From DASTCC01 sp035711465 (GTDB lineage: Bacteria > Acidobacteriota > Vicinamibacteria > Vicinamibacterales > SCN-69-37): a stretch of DNA of 55,401 bases. The DNA is taken from the NCBI GenBank assembly GCA_035711465.1, contig DASTCC010000256.1, positions 1 through 55,401 on the forward strand. The letters are read 5' to 3'. The notes beneath the pieces are model-generated. The model made no database searches and had not been told where the DNA came from. It saw only the letters and a program-made list of their open reading frames with translations. Positions 44,362 to 52,272 of the stretch are shown here, one piece after another; the stretch's first letter is position 1; each line of letters starts with the position of its first letter. Position numbers and translations under genes: made by a program.

Positions 44362-46770
44362 ATGCCCCGTCCACATATCGGTCGCCGCCTTCGTCAGAGT
44401 CCGACGTCATCGCTCATCACCGTCGTCACGGTCTCGATCGGCATCGGCGCGGCCGTGTCGATGTTCAGCGTGTTCGATGCCGTCGTCCTGACCCCGATGT
44501 CGATCGAGCGGCCGCACGAGGTCGTCGGCATCGGTGCGGTCAATCCCAAGGTCCGCAATGTGCCGACGGCGCTGTCGTGGGTGCGGTTCGACAACAGCCT
44601 CAGGCAGGCGCGGTCGTTCGTCCATATCGCCGCCTACGACAACGACTCGGCCACGGTCGTTGCCGCGGGTGCGGCGGCCGAGCAGCTGCCGATCTATCGC
44701 GTGTCGGCGGGCTTCTTTCCGGCGCTGGGCGTTCGGCCTCAAGCCGGCCGCCTCTTCACCGATGCGGACGATCAGGCGCACGGTCCGGCGGTGTGCGTGC
44801 TGTCTCACGAGTTCTGGCAGTCGCGCTTTGCCGGCGAGGCGGTCGTGGGCCGCACCATGACGCTGGCGGGAAGGACCACCGAGATCATCGGCGTGCTGCC
44901 ACCGCGGCTGACGCCGCCATGGACCGAGATCCCGATCTTCGTCCCGCGGGTCTTCGAGTCGTCGACCGTGCGCGCCGACAACGTCCAGAACGGCGCCTCG
45001 TTCCTTGCCGTGCTCGGCCGACTGCGTTCCGACGTGACGATCGAGCAGGCGCAGCACGAGCTCGACTCCCTCGGGGCCGAATACGCCCAGCGCTTCGCGG
45101 GCCGGATGGACGCCGCCAACTCGACCAGGGCGATCCCGTTCGTGCAGACGCTGATCGGCAATCGCCGCCAGACGCTCATCATCCTGCTGGTCGCCGTCGG
45201 CGCCGTGCTTCTGGTGTCGTGCACGAACGCATCGGCCCTGTTCCTGGGGCGATTGATGGCCCGCCATCGCGAGACCGCCATCTGCCAGGCGCTCGGCGCG
45301 TCGCGTTGGCGCATCGTCCGCGACTGTCTCTTCGAGAGCCTCGGCCTCTCGCTCGCCGCCGCGCTCGCTGGACTCGCGGTTGCATGGGCGCTGCTGCGGC
45401 TGGCGGCGTCGTGGTTTGGCCCGTCGCTGCCGAGTGGTACGTCGTTCGAGATCGACGCGCGCGTGCTCGCGGTGACCCTGGCGGTGATGCTGGTCTCGGC
45501 ACTGATCGTTGGATTGGTGCCGGCGCTTTACGTAAGCCGGCCGGCACGCACACCGCTGCTCGGTTTCTCGCGAGATGGCGCGACGGGCCCGGTCGGCAGG
45601 CGCCTTCGATCCGCGCTGGTCTTCGCTGAAGTCACGTTGTCCTGCATGCTTCTGGTCGGCGCCGCGCTCCTCGCCCAGTCCCTGACGCGACTGCAGCGGG
45701 CGAGCCCGGGATTCGACGCTCGTTCGACGGCGGCCGGCCTGATCAGCCTGCCGGCGGAGAAGTACCCGACCAGCGAGCGGCAGGCCGCGTTTGTGGTCGA
45801 GGCCGTCGATCGACTGAAGCGCGCGCCGAACGTGCTCGATGCGGCGGCCGTCTTCGGCCTGCCCCTTGGCGACGAGTTCACCTTTCATCAGTACGTCGTC
45901 GCCGGTCGGCCGATCCCTCCGCCCTCCGAGCGCGAGCGTGCCGGCATCCGGCTGGTCACGGAGGGGTATTTCAAGCTGATGGGCATCCGGCTGAAATCCG
46001 GTCGACTCTTCACGGAGCTCGACCGGGAGGGCGCGACGCTCGTCTGCATCATCAACGAGTCGCTGGCGCGGCGGATGTTCGATGGCGATCCGATCGGTCA
46101 GTCGGTCCTTCGCGGCCGCGACGCCGATCTGCGATACGAAATCATCGGCGTCGTCGAAGACGTTCGCACGTACGGTCTCCGCCAGGATGCGGTGGACGAG
46201 ATCTTCTATCCCATCCGGCAACTGCCGTGGCCGCACTTCGCGCTGATCGCGAAATCCGATGGCGATCCGATCGCGCTGCGCCGTCCGATGGAACAGGCGG
46301 TCTCTGCAGTCGACTCGACGCAGCCGCTGGCACGATTCGCGACCATGGGGCAGCGGCTCGACGCGACATGGGGCACCGAACGCGCGATGGCCGGTCTGAC
46401 GACATTGTTCGCCGCTGTGGCGGTGTTCATGTCGGTCATCGGGCTCTACGCCGCGCTGGCTCACACCGTCGCCGCCCGCACGGTCGAGATCGGGCTGCGG
46501 ATGGCGCTCGGATCCGATCGCCTGGGCGTCATCCGGCTGATCCTGCTGCGCGGGCTGCTGCCCGCGGGCGCCGGCATCGTCTGTGGGCTTTTCGGCGCGG
46601 CCCTGTCGGCGCGGTACCTCGCGTCCGAGCTGTATGCGGTCAGCCCGATCGATCCATTCGTCTACACCGGCGTGGCGGTGATATTCCTCGCCGTCGCCGC
46701 GGGCGCGTGCCTCGTGCCGTCGTGGCGCGCGTCACGGCTGGACCCGCTGACGGTCCTCAAGCTCTCGTAG
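44362..46770 (+). CDS. ADOP-type orphan permease (no PadR)
   Basis: 802 residues starting MPRPHIGRRLRQSPTSSLIT, directly into the first membrane helix. Contains the periplasmic MacB-like domain, FtsX helices ILLVAVGAVLLVSCTNASALFLG and the second half VALVFAEVTLSCMLLVGAALL-like, ending GLRMALGSDRLGVIRLILLRG and ASRLDPLTVLKLS. GAGG lies five bases before the ATG. The N-terminal soluble segment is missing. Divergent from the GlxA-type regulator across 167 bp with no other feature that I can see. Confidence 0.86.
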   Translation: MPRPHIGRRLRQSPTSSLITVVTVSIGIGAAVSMFSVFDAVVLTPMSIERPHEVVGIGAVNPKVRNVPTALSWVRFDNSLRQARSFVHIAAYDNDSATVVAAGAAAEQLPIYRVSAGFFPALGVRPQAGRLFTDADDQAHGPAVCVLSHEFWQSRFAGEAVVGRTMTLAGRTTEIIGVLPPRLTPPWTEIPIFVPRVFESSTVRADNVQNGASFLAVLGRLRSDVTIEQAQHELDSLGAEYAQRFAGRMDAANSTRAIPFVQTLIGNRRQTLIILLVAVGAVLLVSCTNASALFLGRLMARHRETAICQALGASRWRIVRDCLFESLGLSLAAALAGLAVAWALLRLAASWFGPSLPSGTSFEIDARVLAVTLAVMLVSALIVGLVPALYVSRPARTPLLGFSRDGATGPVGRRLRSALVFAEVTLSCMLLVGAALLAQSLTRLQRASPGFDARSTAAGLISLPAEKYPTSERQAAFVVEAVDRLKRAPNVLDAAAVFGLPLGDEFTFHQYVVAGRPIPPPSERERAGIRLVTEGYFKLMGIRLKSGRLFTELDREGATLVCIINESLARRMFDGDPIGQSVLRGRDADLRYEIIGVVEDVRTYGLRQDAVDEIFYPIRQLPWPHFALIAKSDGDPIALRRPMEQAVSAVDSTQPLARFATMGQRLDATWGTERAMAGLTTLFAAVAVFMSVIGLYAALAHTVAARTVEIGLRMALGSDRLGVIRLILLRGLLPAGAGIVCGLFGAALSARYLASELYAVSPIDPFVYTGVAVIFLAVAAGACLVPSWRASRLDPLTVLKLS

Positions 46771-46802
46771 TCCGCGGCGGCGGCAGGCGAAGCGGGTGGA
46801 GC

Positions 46803-47891
46803 CTATCGATCGGCCTTGCGCTCCAATGTCGGCGCCAGGCGCGTCACGCTGTTGTAGCGGACGAGGACGCCGGCCGTCCATCGGACGTAGCCCTCGATCT
46901 CGACCCACACCGCGTGCGAGCCGGCGCGTAGTCTGGGAATCTCGATCGGCGTCTCGCCGACGCGCCGTTGATTGACGTACACCGTCGCGCCGGCAGGTTC
47001 GGAATGAACGACCAGCGTGCCCTGGAACCCGCGGGAGGTGGCCGGCGGTTTCGCTGTCGCAGGCCGTTCGGTGGACGCACGCGCCTGCTGTGTCGGCGCC
47101 GGCCTCGCGATCGAGACTGATGCGCGCGCCGGCTGGCGGACCGGCGCCGCCGAGGGAGTCGCGGGCACGATCGGCGGTGGCTGCGTCACTTCGAGGCGAA
47201 GGGGCAGCTTGGCGTAGAACTTCGGAGCATTCACCGGTGGTTGGGCTGACGTCTCCACGTCTCGCTGTTCGATCGCCGGCGCGGGCGTCTCAGAGAAGCT
47301 CGGCGTGATCACGGCCGGCACTGCAATGCAGGCGAGGCAGCCGACGAGCCAGACGGGTGGGCCGCTGCGCCCATGAGTCGGACGGCGAATCCAACCGGGC
47401 GGGCGGCGCGCCGCCCATGCTGTTTTCATCTTCGCCTTGAGCGAATCCCCGAAAGTTTGCACGTCGCGAAGCCGCATCATCAGCAGCTCGGGCGTCGTCG
47501 TCGTCGGGATCTCGACGACGGTCGGCAACGGCATCGCCGCTTTGTGAACGACCAACAGCGGCGGCGGACCGTCGCCGTGATGTGTGTCGCCGTTCCTGTT
47601 TTCAGATGCGGCATCGATGGTGTCCGGTTCGAACTCGGGCCGAAACTGTTCGAGCGCGCGATCGGTGCGGCCGACACGCGGCGGCTGCGATCGTCGGCGG
47701 GCCATCGGCGTCGCCGACGCAGCGATCGCATCTCCTTCCCGAGTGGTCTCGGCGGCCGCGTGACCGTTCTTCTTGCGCGGCTTCGCCGTTCTCTCGCCTT
47801 TGGCCTTCCTGGAATTCCTCTTCGCGCGCCGTGGCGGCTCCGTCAACTCGCACTGCAGAGGGTCCTGTGCCGGGTTGATTCTGGTCTTCAT
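46803..47891 (-). CDS. Single-pass membrane protein with C-terminal PEGA domain
   Basis: 362 residues: a highly basic N-terminal region (RRAKRNSRKAKGERTAKPRKK), a long Pro/Thr-rich stretch, one hydrophobic segment near residue 180 (VWLVGCLACIAVPAVI), a Pro/Ala-rich linker, and a C-terminal PEGA domain: GTLVVHSEPAGATVYVNQRRVGETPIEIPRL...VWVEIEGY. PEGA is a small beta-sandwich often found in surface or cell-wall contexts. The basic, extended N-terminus would lie in the cytoplasm. Function unknown. AGGAG precedes the ATG. The 265 bp upstream show no other feature except a CTCTCGAGAG palindrome near 47900. Confidence 0.8.
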   Translation of the reverse strand: MKTRINPAQDPLQCELTEPPRRAKRNSRKAKGERTAKPRKKNGHAAAETTREGDAIAASATPMARRRSQPPRVGRTDRALEQFRPEFEPDTIDAASENRNGDTHHGDGPPPLLVVHKAAMPLPTVVEIPTTTTPELLMMRLRDVQTFGDSLKAKMKTAWAARRPPGWIRRPTHGRSGPPVWLVGCLACIAVPAVITPSFSETPAPAIEQRDVETSAQPPVNAPKFYAKLPLRLEVTQPPPIVPATPSAAPVRQPARASVSIARPAPTQQARASTERPATAKPPATSRGFQGTLVVHSEPAGATVYVNQRRVGETPIEIPRLRAGSHAVWVEIEGYVRWTAGVLVRYNSVTRLAPTLERKADR

Positions 47892-48156
47892 GGCCTGCTC
47901 CTCTCGAGAGACCGCGACAGCCCAGGGACGGCGACGGTGCCTCGGAGACGGGACGAAGAGACCCCGCCCGAAACACGAGCGTGCTGGCCTAGGAATTGGT
48001 ACTGGGGAGGCCGCGTACTATACCCGAAAGACACGTGCTCCGACTGCAAGCCGGCGAATAGGCCATTTCATACCCCGGGCCAGGGTCAGGGATCGCCCGT
48101 AGATAACCGATTGCTAACCGTGTGGCGGCCTGGCCAGACGGTTCGATAGGAGGCTG

Positions 48157-50025
48157 GTGCCCGGTCCGATAGATACTCCGCGTTCGCCGACGCCTCGTTT
48201 GATCGGCGTCGGCTGCATGCGGCTGTCGACGACGCCCGATCGCGACGACGACCGGGCTGTTGCCGTCCTGCACGCCGCGCTCGACGCTGGCGCCACGTTC
48301 TTCGACACGGCGGACGCCTACTGTCTCGGCCACACGGACGTCGGCCACAACGAGCGCCTGGTCGCGCGAGCGCTCTCGACGTGGACGGGCGATCGGTCGC
48401 GCGTTGTCGTCGCGACCAAGGGCGGGCTGACGCGCCCCGGCGGGCAGTGGGTGCCTGACGGCAGGGCCGCGCATCTCGCGCACGCCTGCGATGCGAGCCG
48501 GCGCGCCCTTGGCGTCGATCGCATCGCGCTCTATCAGCTTCACGCACCGGACCCGCGCGTGCCGATCGCGACGAGCGTCCGGGCGCTGGCGGCGCTCAAG
48601 CAGCACGGCCTCATCGAGCGGATCGGTCTCTGCAACGTCAGCCGCGGACAGATCGAGGAGGCGCGGCGGATCGTTCCGATTGACGCGGTGCAGGTCGAGC
48701 TCAGCGTGTTTCACGATCACGAGATCCTCAGCGGCGTCGTTCCTTACTGCATCGATCACGGCATTCAGCTCATCGCGCATCGTCCGCTCGGCGGCGTGAA
48801 GAAGCTGCGGCAGGCCGAGCGCGACCCTGTTCTGAACGAGCTCGCGCGGCGACACGACGTGACGCCGCGGGACATCGCGCTCGCCTGGCTCCTGGATCTG
48901 GCCGGGACGATCGTGCCGCTGCCGGGTCCGACGCGTGTCGAGACAGCGCGCAGAGTCGCGCGCGCGTTCGAGCTGCGTTTGACAGACGACGACCGCGCCC
49001 GGCTGACCGAGCGGGTGCCCGCGACCGCGAGAGTCCGAAAAGTCGAGCAAGCGGACGCTGCCACAACTCCGTCGATCGCGGGCGAGATCGTGCTCGTCAT
49101 GGGGATGCCGGCGGCGGGGAAGAGCACGGTAGCCGGGACGTTCGCCAGGCGCGGATACACGCGCCTCAACCGCGACGACGCGGGAGGATCGCTGGCGCGT
49201 CTCGCATCGCGGCTCGGCGAGGCCGTCGCGTCGGGCGCGACACTTCTCGTCGCCGACAACACTTACGCGACACGGCTGGCGCGGGCGCCGATGCTCGATG
49301 CGGCGGCGCGGATCGGCCTGCGCGTGCGCGGGCTCTGGCTCGGCACCACGCTCGAGGAGGCGCAGACCAACGCCGTCTGGCGGATGGTCACGAAGTACGG
49401 GCGGCTGCTCGAGCCGGACGAGATCCGGACGATGTCGGCGCGCGATCCGGGCGCCTTCGGTCCCGGCGTGCTGTTTCGCTATCAGCGCGACCTCGAAGTG
49501 CCCGAAGCCGCGGAAGGCTTCGCGGAGATCGAGCACGTGCCTTTCATCAGGCAGCTCGACGCGTCATGGGCGAATCGCGCGCTGATCGTTCGCGCCGACG
49601 GCGTGCTGCGGCTCAGCCGCGCGGGACATCGAACGCCATTGTCAGTGGACGATCTCGACGTGCCAGCCGGCGTCGGGGAAAAGCTTCGTCGATGTGCGCA
49701 CGAGGGGATGGCGATCGTCGCGATCGGCTGGCGGCCCGAGATCACCGCAGGCACGCTGACACGCGAAAGCGCCGCTTCGATTGACGCCATGATGGCCGAG
49801 CGTCTGGCCGTGGGGATCGACGTGCTCGACTGCACGCATCCCGCAGGGCCGCCAATCTGCTGGTGTCGCAAACCGCTGCCGGGATTGGGCGTCGTCGCGA
49901 TTCACCGTCATCGGCTCGATCCGGCTCGCTGTCTGTACATCGGAACGGGTCAGCAGGATCCCGGGTTCGCTCGGCGATGCGGGTTTCGGTACGAAACGGC
50001 AGAGCAGTTTTTCGCGGGGTCGTGA
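48157..50025 (+). CDS. Aldo/keto reductase - P-loop kinase - degenerate HAD fusion protein
   Basis: 622 residues with three parts. Residues 10-305 form an aldo/keto reductase with the tetrad Asp50, Tyr55, Lys88 and His129. Residues 312-470 form a P-loop kinase unit resembling polynucleotide-kinase/zeta-type NTPases (Walker A GMPAAGKST, 316-324; Lys322; later RMVTKYGRLLEPDEI). Residues 476-622 resemble HAD-IIIA phosphatases of the PNKP/GmhB type, with WCRKPLPGLG (569-578), but the nucleophile motif DxDGT is RADGV (479-483) and the last acidic pair is partly lost (GTGQQD, 596-601), so the phosphatase is probably inactive. The start GTG has AGGAGG six bases before it. I know no defined function for this combination. 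Confidence 0.82.
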   Translation: MPGPIDTPRSPTPRLIGVGCMRLSTTPDRDDDRAVAVLHAALDAGATFFDTADAYCLGHTDVGHNERLVARALSTWTGDRSRVVVATKGGLTRPGGQWVPDGRAAHLAHACDASRRALGVDRIALYQLHAPDPRVPIATSVRALAALKQHGLIERIGLCNVSRGQIEEARRIVPIDAVQVELSVFHDHEILSGVVPYCIDHGIQLIAHRPLGGVKKLRQAERDPVLNELARRHDVTPRDIALAWLLDLAGTIVPLPGPTRVETARRVARAFELRLTDDDRARLTERVPATARVRKVEQADAATTPSIAGEIVLVMGMPAAGKSTVAGTFARRGYTRLNRDDAGGSLARLASRLGEAVASGATLLVADNTYATRLARAPMLDAAARIGLRVRGLWLGTTLEEAQTNAVWRMVTKYGRLLEPDEIRTMSARDPGAFGPGVLFRYQRDLEVPEAAEGFAEIEHVPFIRQLDASWANRALIVRADGVLRLSRAGHRTPLSVDDLDVPAGVGEKLRRCAHEGMAIVAIGWRPEITAGTLTRESAASIDAMMAERLAVGIDVLDCTHPAGPPICWCRKPLPGLGVVAIHRHRLDPARCLYIGTGQQDPGFARRCGFRYETAEQFFAGS

Positions 50026-50026
50026 C

Positions 50027-50063
50027 CGCCAGGAAAGGGAAGCTCGAGTTCCCTTTCCTGGCG
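50027..50063. terminator. Perfect 15-bp hairpin directly after the fusion gene stop
   Basis: Arms 50027-50041 and 50049-50063 (CGCCAGGAAAGGGAA and its complement) with a 7-nt loop, starting one base after the TGA. It lies between convergent stops and probably serves both strands; no long U-tract. Confidence 0.72.
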
Positions 50064-50086
50064 ACCCGACACTCCCGGTCGCCCTT

Positions 50087-50755
50087 CTACTGCGGGATGG
50101 CGGCGAGGTTCTTCGCCAGCAGCGAGCCCTTCACCGCGCCAGCTGCCGCGCGGCGGCGATGATCGGCGGCCACCGTGCCGTGCTGCATCAGCGAGGCGGC
50201 GAACTGCATCTCGGCGTTCTCGCCGGCGAGCTCCAGCGCTCTCAGGACGAGGCTGTAGCCTTCGGCCCCTGAGCTGAGGCGCACGCTTCGGAACTCGGAC
50301 AGCGACGGCTCGACGCCAGCGAGCATGTCGAGGCCGGCCGTGGCCCTGTTCTGCCGGTACGTCTCGATGAGGTACCCGGCATCGAACCAGGCCATCGAAT
50401 CCTTCGATTCGGGCGCCGCCGAGCTGGCGCGATCGATGACGGCTCTGAGCAGGGCTGCGGCGACCTTGCGATCGCGTCCGGCGTAGATCGTCGCGCGTCT
50501 CATGTTCTCCATGCGCGCGAGCACCGGAGCGGTCGGCGTGAGCAGCTGGAGTGTATCGGCCGTCAGCCGCTGCACATCGTAGGAGCGGTCAGGCGTATTC
50601 CAGCCGGGACCGGAGCCCCACGGGAGCAGGCGGGCGGAACCGGCGTCGAATGGATGACAGATGAGGGGCGGCCCAGCCTCGGCGGTTCCTGGCATCGCGA
50701 CGACGGCGACGGTTGCGGCAACGAACGTCAACACACGGGCGGTCAGTTTCAGCAT
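50087..50755 (-). CDS. Exported protein of unknown function
   Basis: 222 residues. Signal peptide MLKLTARVLTFVAATVAVVAMPGTAEA, then GPPLICHPFDAGSARLLPWG with one Cys, and a mostly helical remainder (LLRAVIDRASSAAPESK, YLIETYRQNRATAGLD, SLMQHGTVAADHRRRAAAGAVKGS). The ATG at 50755 opens the signal peptide; the frame continues left without signal features. No domain recognised. Divergent from the TolB-like regulator. Confidence 0.72.
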   Translation of the reverse strand: MLKLTARVLTFVAATVAVVAMPGTAEAGPPLICHPFDAGSARLLPWGSGPGWNTPDRSYDVQRLTADTLQLLTPTAPVLARMENMRRATIYAGRDRKVAAALLRAVIDRASSAAPESKDSMAWFDAGYLIETYRQNRATAGLDMLAGVEPSLSEFRSVRLSSGAEGYSLVLRALELAGENAEMQFAASLMQHGTVAADHRRRAAAGAVKGSLLAKNLAAIPQ

Positions 50756-50908
50756 GGCGTGTTCTCCTGCCTGGTGAGACGCCGTGCGGAAGCGATCTGC
50801 CCGGCCTGAAGGGGCCATGGACCGTGACTTTTCGGCCATGTAACCGTTAGTAACGTCCCTCTCCTCGCCCGAAAAGGGTCCCTGGCCGTCGTAGTCCATA
50901 CTGAGCTT

Positions 50909-51796
50909 GTGACCGTGCCGCCCGACCAGGTGAGCGCCCAGCTCGAACGAATCCTCGCAAGCGCCGGGTTCCGGAGCGCCGACCGCGCGAGCCGCTTTCT
51001 CCGCTACGTGGTCGAACGAACGATCGCCGGCGAGGGCGACCAGCTCAAGGAATACGTGATCGGTTGTGCGGTGTTCGACCGTGGCGACGACTACGACCCG
51101 CGCATCGACTCCATCGTCCGCGTCGAGGCCGGGCGGCTCCGGTCGAAGCTCGACGAGTACTACGCCGGTCCTGGCCGGACGGACGGCATCATCATTCGCG
51201 TGCACCGCGGGACGTACGTGCCGGAGTTCGAACGAGCCGGCACGGCGGCGGCATCAACCGCCGTCTCCGCCTCAGTTGAGCGCGACGGCGCGTTCATGCG
51301 CTCTCGAGTCACGCTCGGCGTGGCCATCGTCGTCGCCGTCCTGGCCGTGGCGGCGCTCGTGGCCTGGCGTGCTGGCCGGCTGCTGACCGCGGACGAGTCA
51401 GCGGCGCCGACGATCGCGGTCCTGCCGTTCGACAACTTTTCCATGCAGCCCGCGGAGCGGATGCTGGCGGCACGCGCCACTGACGGCGTCACCGCCGAAC
51501 TGGCGCGCCTGGGCACGCTCGGCGTGGTCTCTCACACGAGCGCGCTGCAGTATGCGGATGCTCGTCCGCGAGTCTCGCTTCCGGAGATCGCCAGAGCGCT
51601 CAACGCGCAGTACGTGCTGGAAGGAAAGGTCCGGGACGATGGCGGACGCATCACCATCCAGGTGGTGCTGGTGGACGGCGTCCTCGATCGGAAGATCTGG
51701 GTCCATGACATCGGCGGAACCGCGTCCGATCTGCTCGAGATGCAGCGAGAGGTCGCACGAGCCACATCGGCGGCAGTGCTCCAGCGAAGGAAGTGA
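50909..51796 (+). CDS. Winged-helix-like N-terminal / transmembrane / TolB-FlgO-like regulator
   Basis: 295 residues. Residues 1-110 (QLERILASAGFRSADRASRFLRYVVERTI...YDPRIDSIVRVEAGRLRSKLDEYY...VHRGTYVPEF) form the winged-helix-like domain found in CadC-like and adenylate-cyclase-associated proteins of soil bacteria. One transmembrane helix follows (VTLGVAIVVAVLAVAALVAW), then a TolB-N/FlgO-like domain (TIAVLPFDNFS...VTAELARLGTLGVVSHTSALQYA...LNAQYVLEGKV...IQVVLVDG). A one-component membrane-bound sensor is plausible. GTG start. Upstream genes are divergent. Confidence 0.75.
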   Translation: MTVPPDQVSAQLERILASAGFRSADRASRFLRYVVERTIAGEGDQLKEYVIGCAVFDRGDDYDPRIDSIVRVEAGRLRSKLDEYYAGPGRTDGIIIRVHRGTYVPEFERAGTAAASTAVSASVERDGAFMRSRVTLGVAIVVAVLAVAALVAWRAGRLLTADESAAPTIAVLPFDNFSMQPAERMLAARATDGVTAELARLGTLGVVSHTSALQYADARPRVSLPEIARALNAQYVLEGKVRDDGGRITIQVVLVDGVLDRKIWVHDIGGTASDLLEMQREVARATSAAVLQRRK

Positions 51797-51890
51797 GAGT
51801 CACCTCCAGCTGCTCCTGAAGCCGTCTGGTCCTGACGCAGCGTGCGCATCGGGTCGACCCTCGTTGCGCGCGCCGCGGAAATCGATGGCT

Positions 51891-51926
51891 ACATTGCCTA
51901 CAATGTCGTCATCGAGATAACATTGT
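51891..51926. promoter_or_regulatory. Putative PadR operator upstream of the second padR
   Basis: Perfect palindrome ACATTG-CCTA-CAATGT (51891-51906), then a third ACATTGT (51920-51926), a few bases before the padR ATG. TACAAT at 51899-51904 could be a -10 box inside the operator. Confidence 0.7.
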
Positions 51927-51930
51927 CGGC

Positions 51931-52272
51931 ATGATGCAGGTGCCGACACCGCTGGGCGATTTCGAGCTGTTGGTATTGATGGCGGTGCTCAGACTCGAGG
52001 AGGCGTCGGGGTCGGGGGTGCGCAGTGAGATCGAGACACGGACGTCGCGCCGCGTGTCGCGCGGTGCCGCCTACGTCACCCTCGACCGTCTTCAGGAGAA
52101 GGGCCTGCTGTCGTCGCGGGTCGTCAACGCTCCGGCCGAGGCCGGCGGCCGGCCCCGGCGGCGCTACCGCGTGACCACGGCGGGGCGTAGGGCCGCAGCC
52201 CAGTCGCTCGGCGACCTCGCCCGCATGCGCGCGGGCATCGAGGCGATGCTCGCGCCGCCGAGGCGGTCGTGA
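51931..52272 (+). CDS. PadR-family transcriptional regulator
   Basis: 113-residue winged-helix protein: LGDFELLVLMAVLRLEEASGSGVRSEIETRTSRRVSRGAAYVTLDRLQEKGLLSSRV, wing APAEAGGRPRRRYRVT, short C-terminal helix. Its stop overlaps the permease GTG (GTGA). Autoregulation through the ACATTG palindrome just upstream is inferred. MMQVP offers two ATGs (51931, 51934); either is possible. Confidence 0.9.
   Translation: MMQVPTPLGDFELLVLMAVLRLEEASGSGVRSEIETRTSRRVSRGAAYVTLDRLQEKGLLSSRVVNAPAEAGGRPRRRYRVTTAGRRAAAQSLGDLARMRAGIEAMLAPPRRS

Noticed and set aside
44407..46464. 685-codon open frame antisense to the permease at 44362
   Set aside because: Composition is Arg/His/Gln-rich and the sense strand encodes a recognisable membrane protein.
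47892..48156. Possible riboswitch in the intergenic region before the PEGA gene and the fusion gene
   Set aside because: I could not find the conserved cores of the cyclic-di-GMP or other known riboswitches; only a CTCTCGAGAG palindrome and possible -10 hexamers are visible.
50756..50908. CTTTTCGG/CCGAAAAG inverted repeat between divergent genes
   Set aside because: Arms are 8 bp and about 40 bp apart; suggestive but not strong enough to call an operator.
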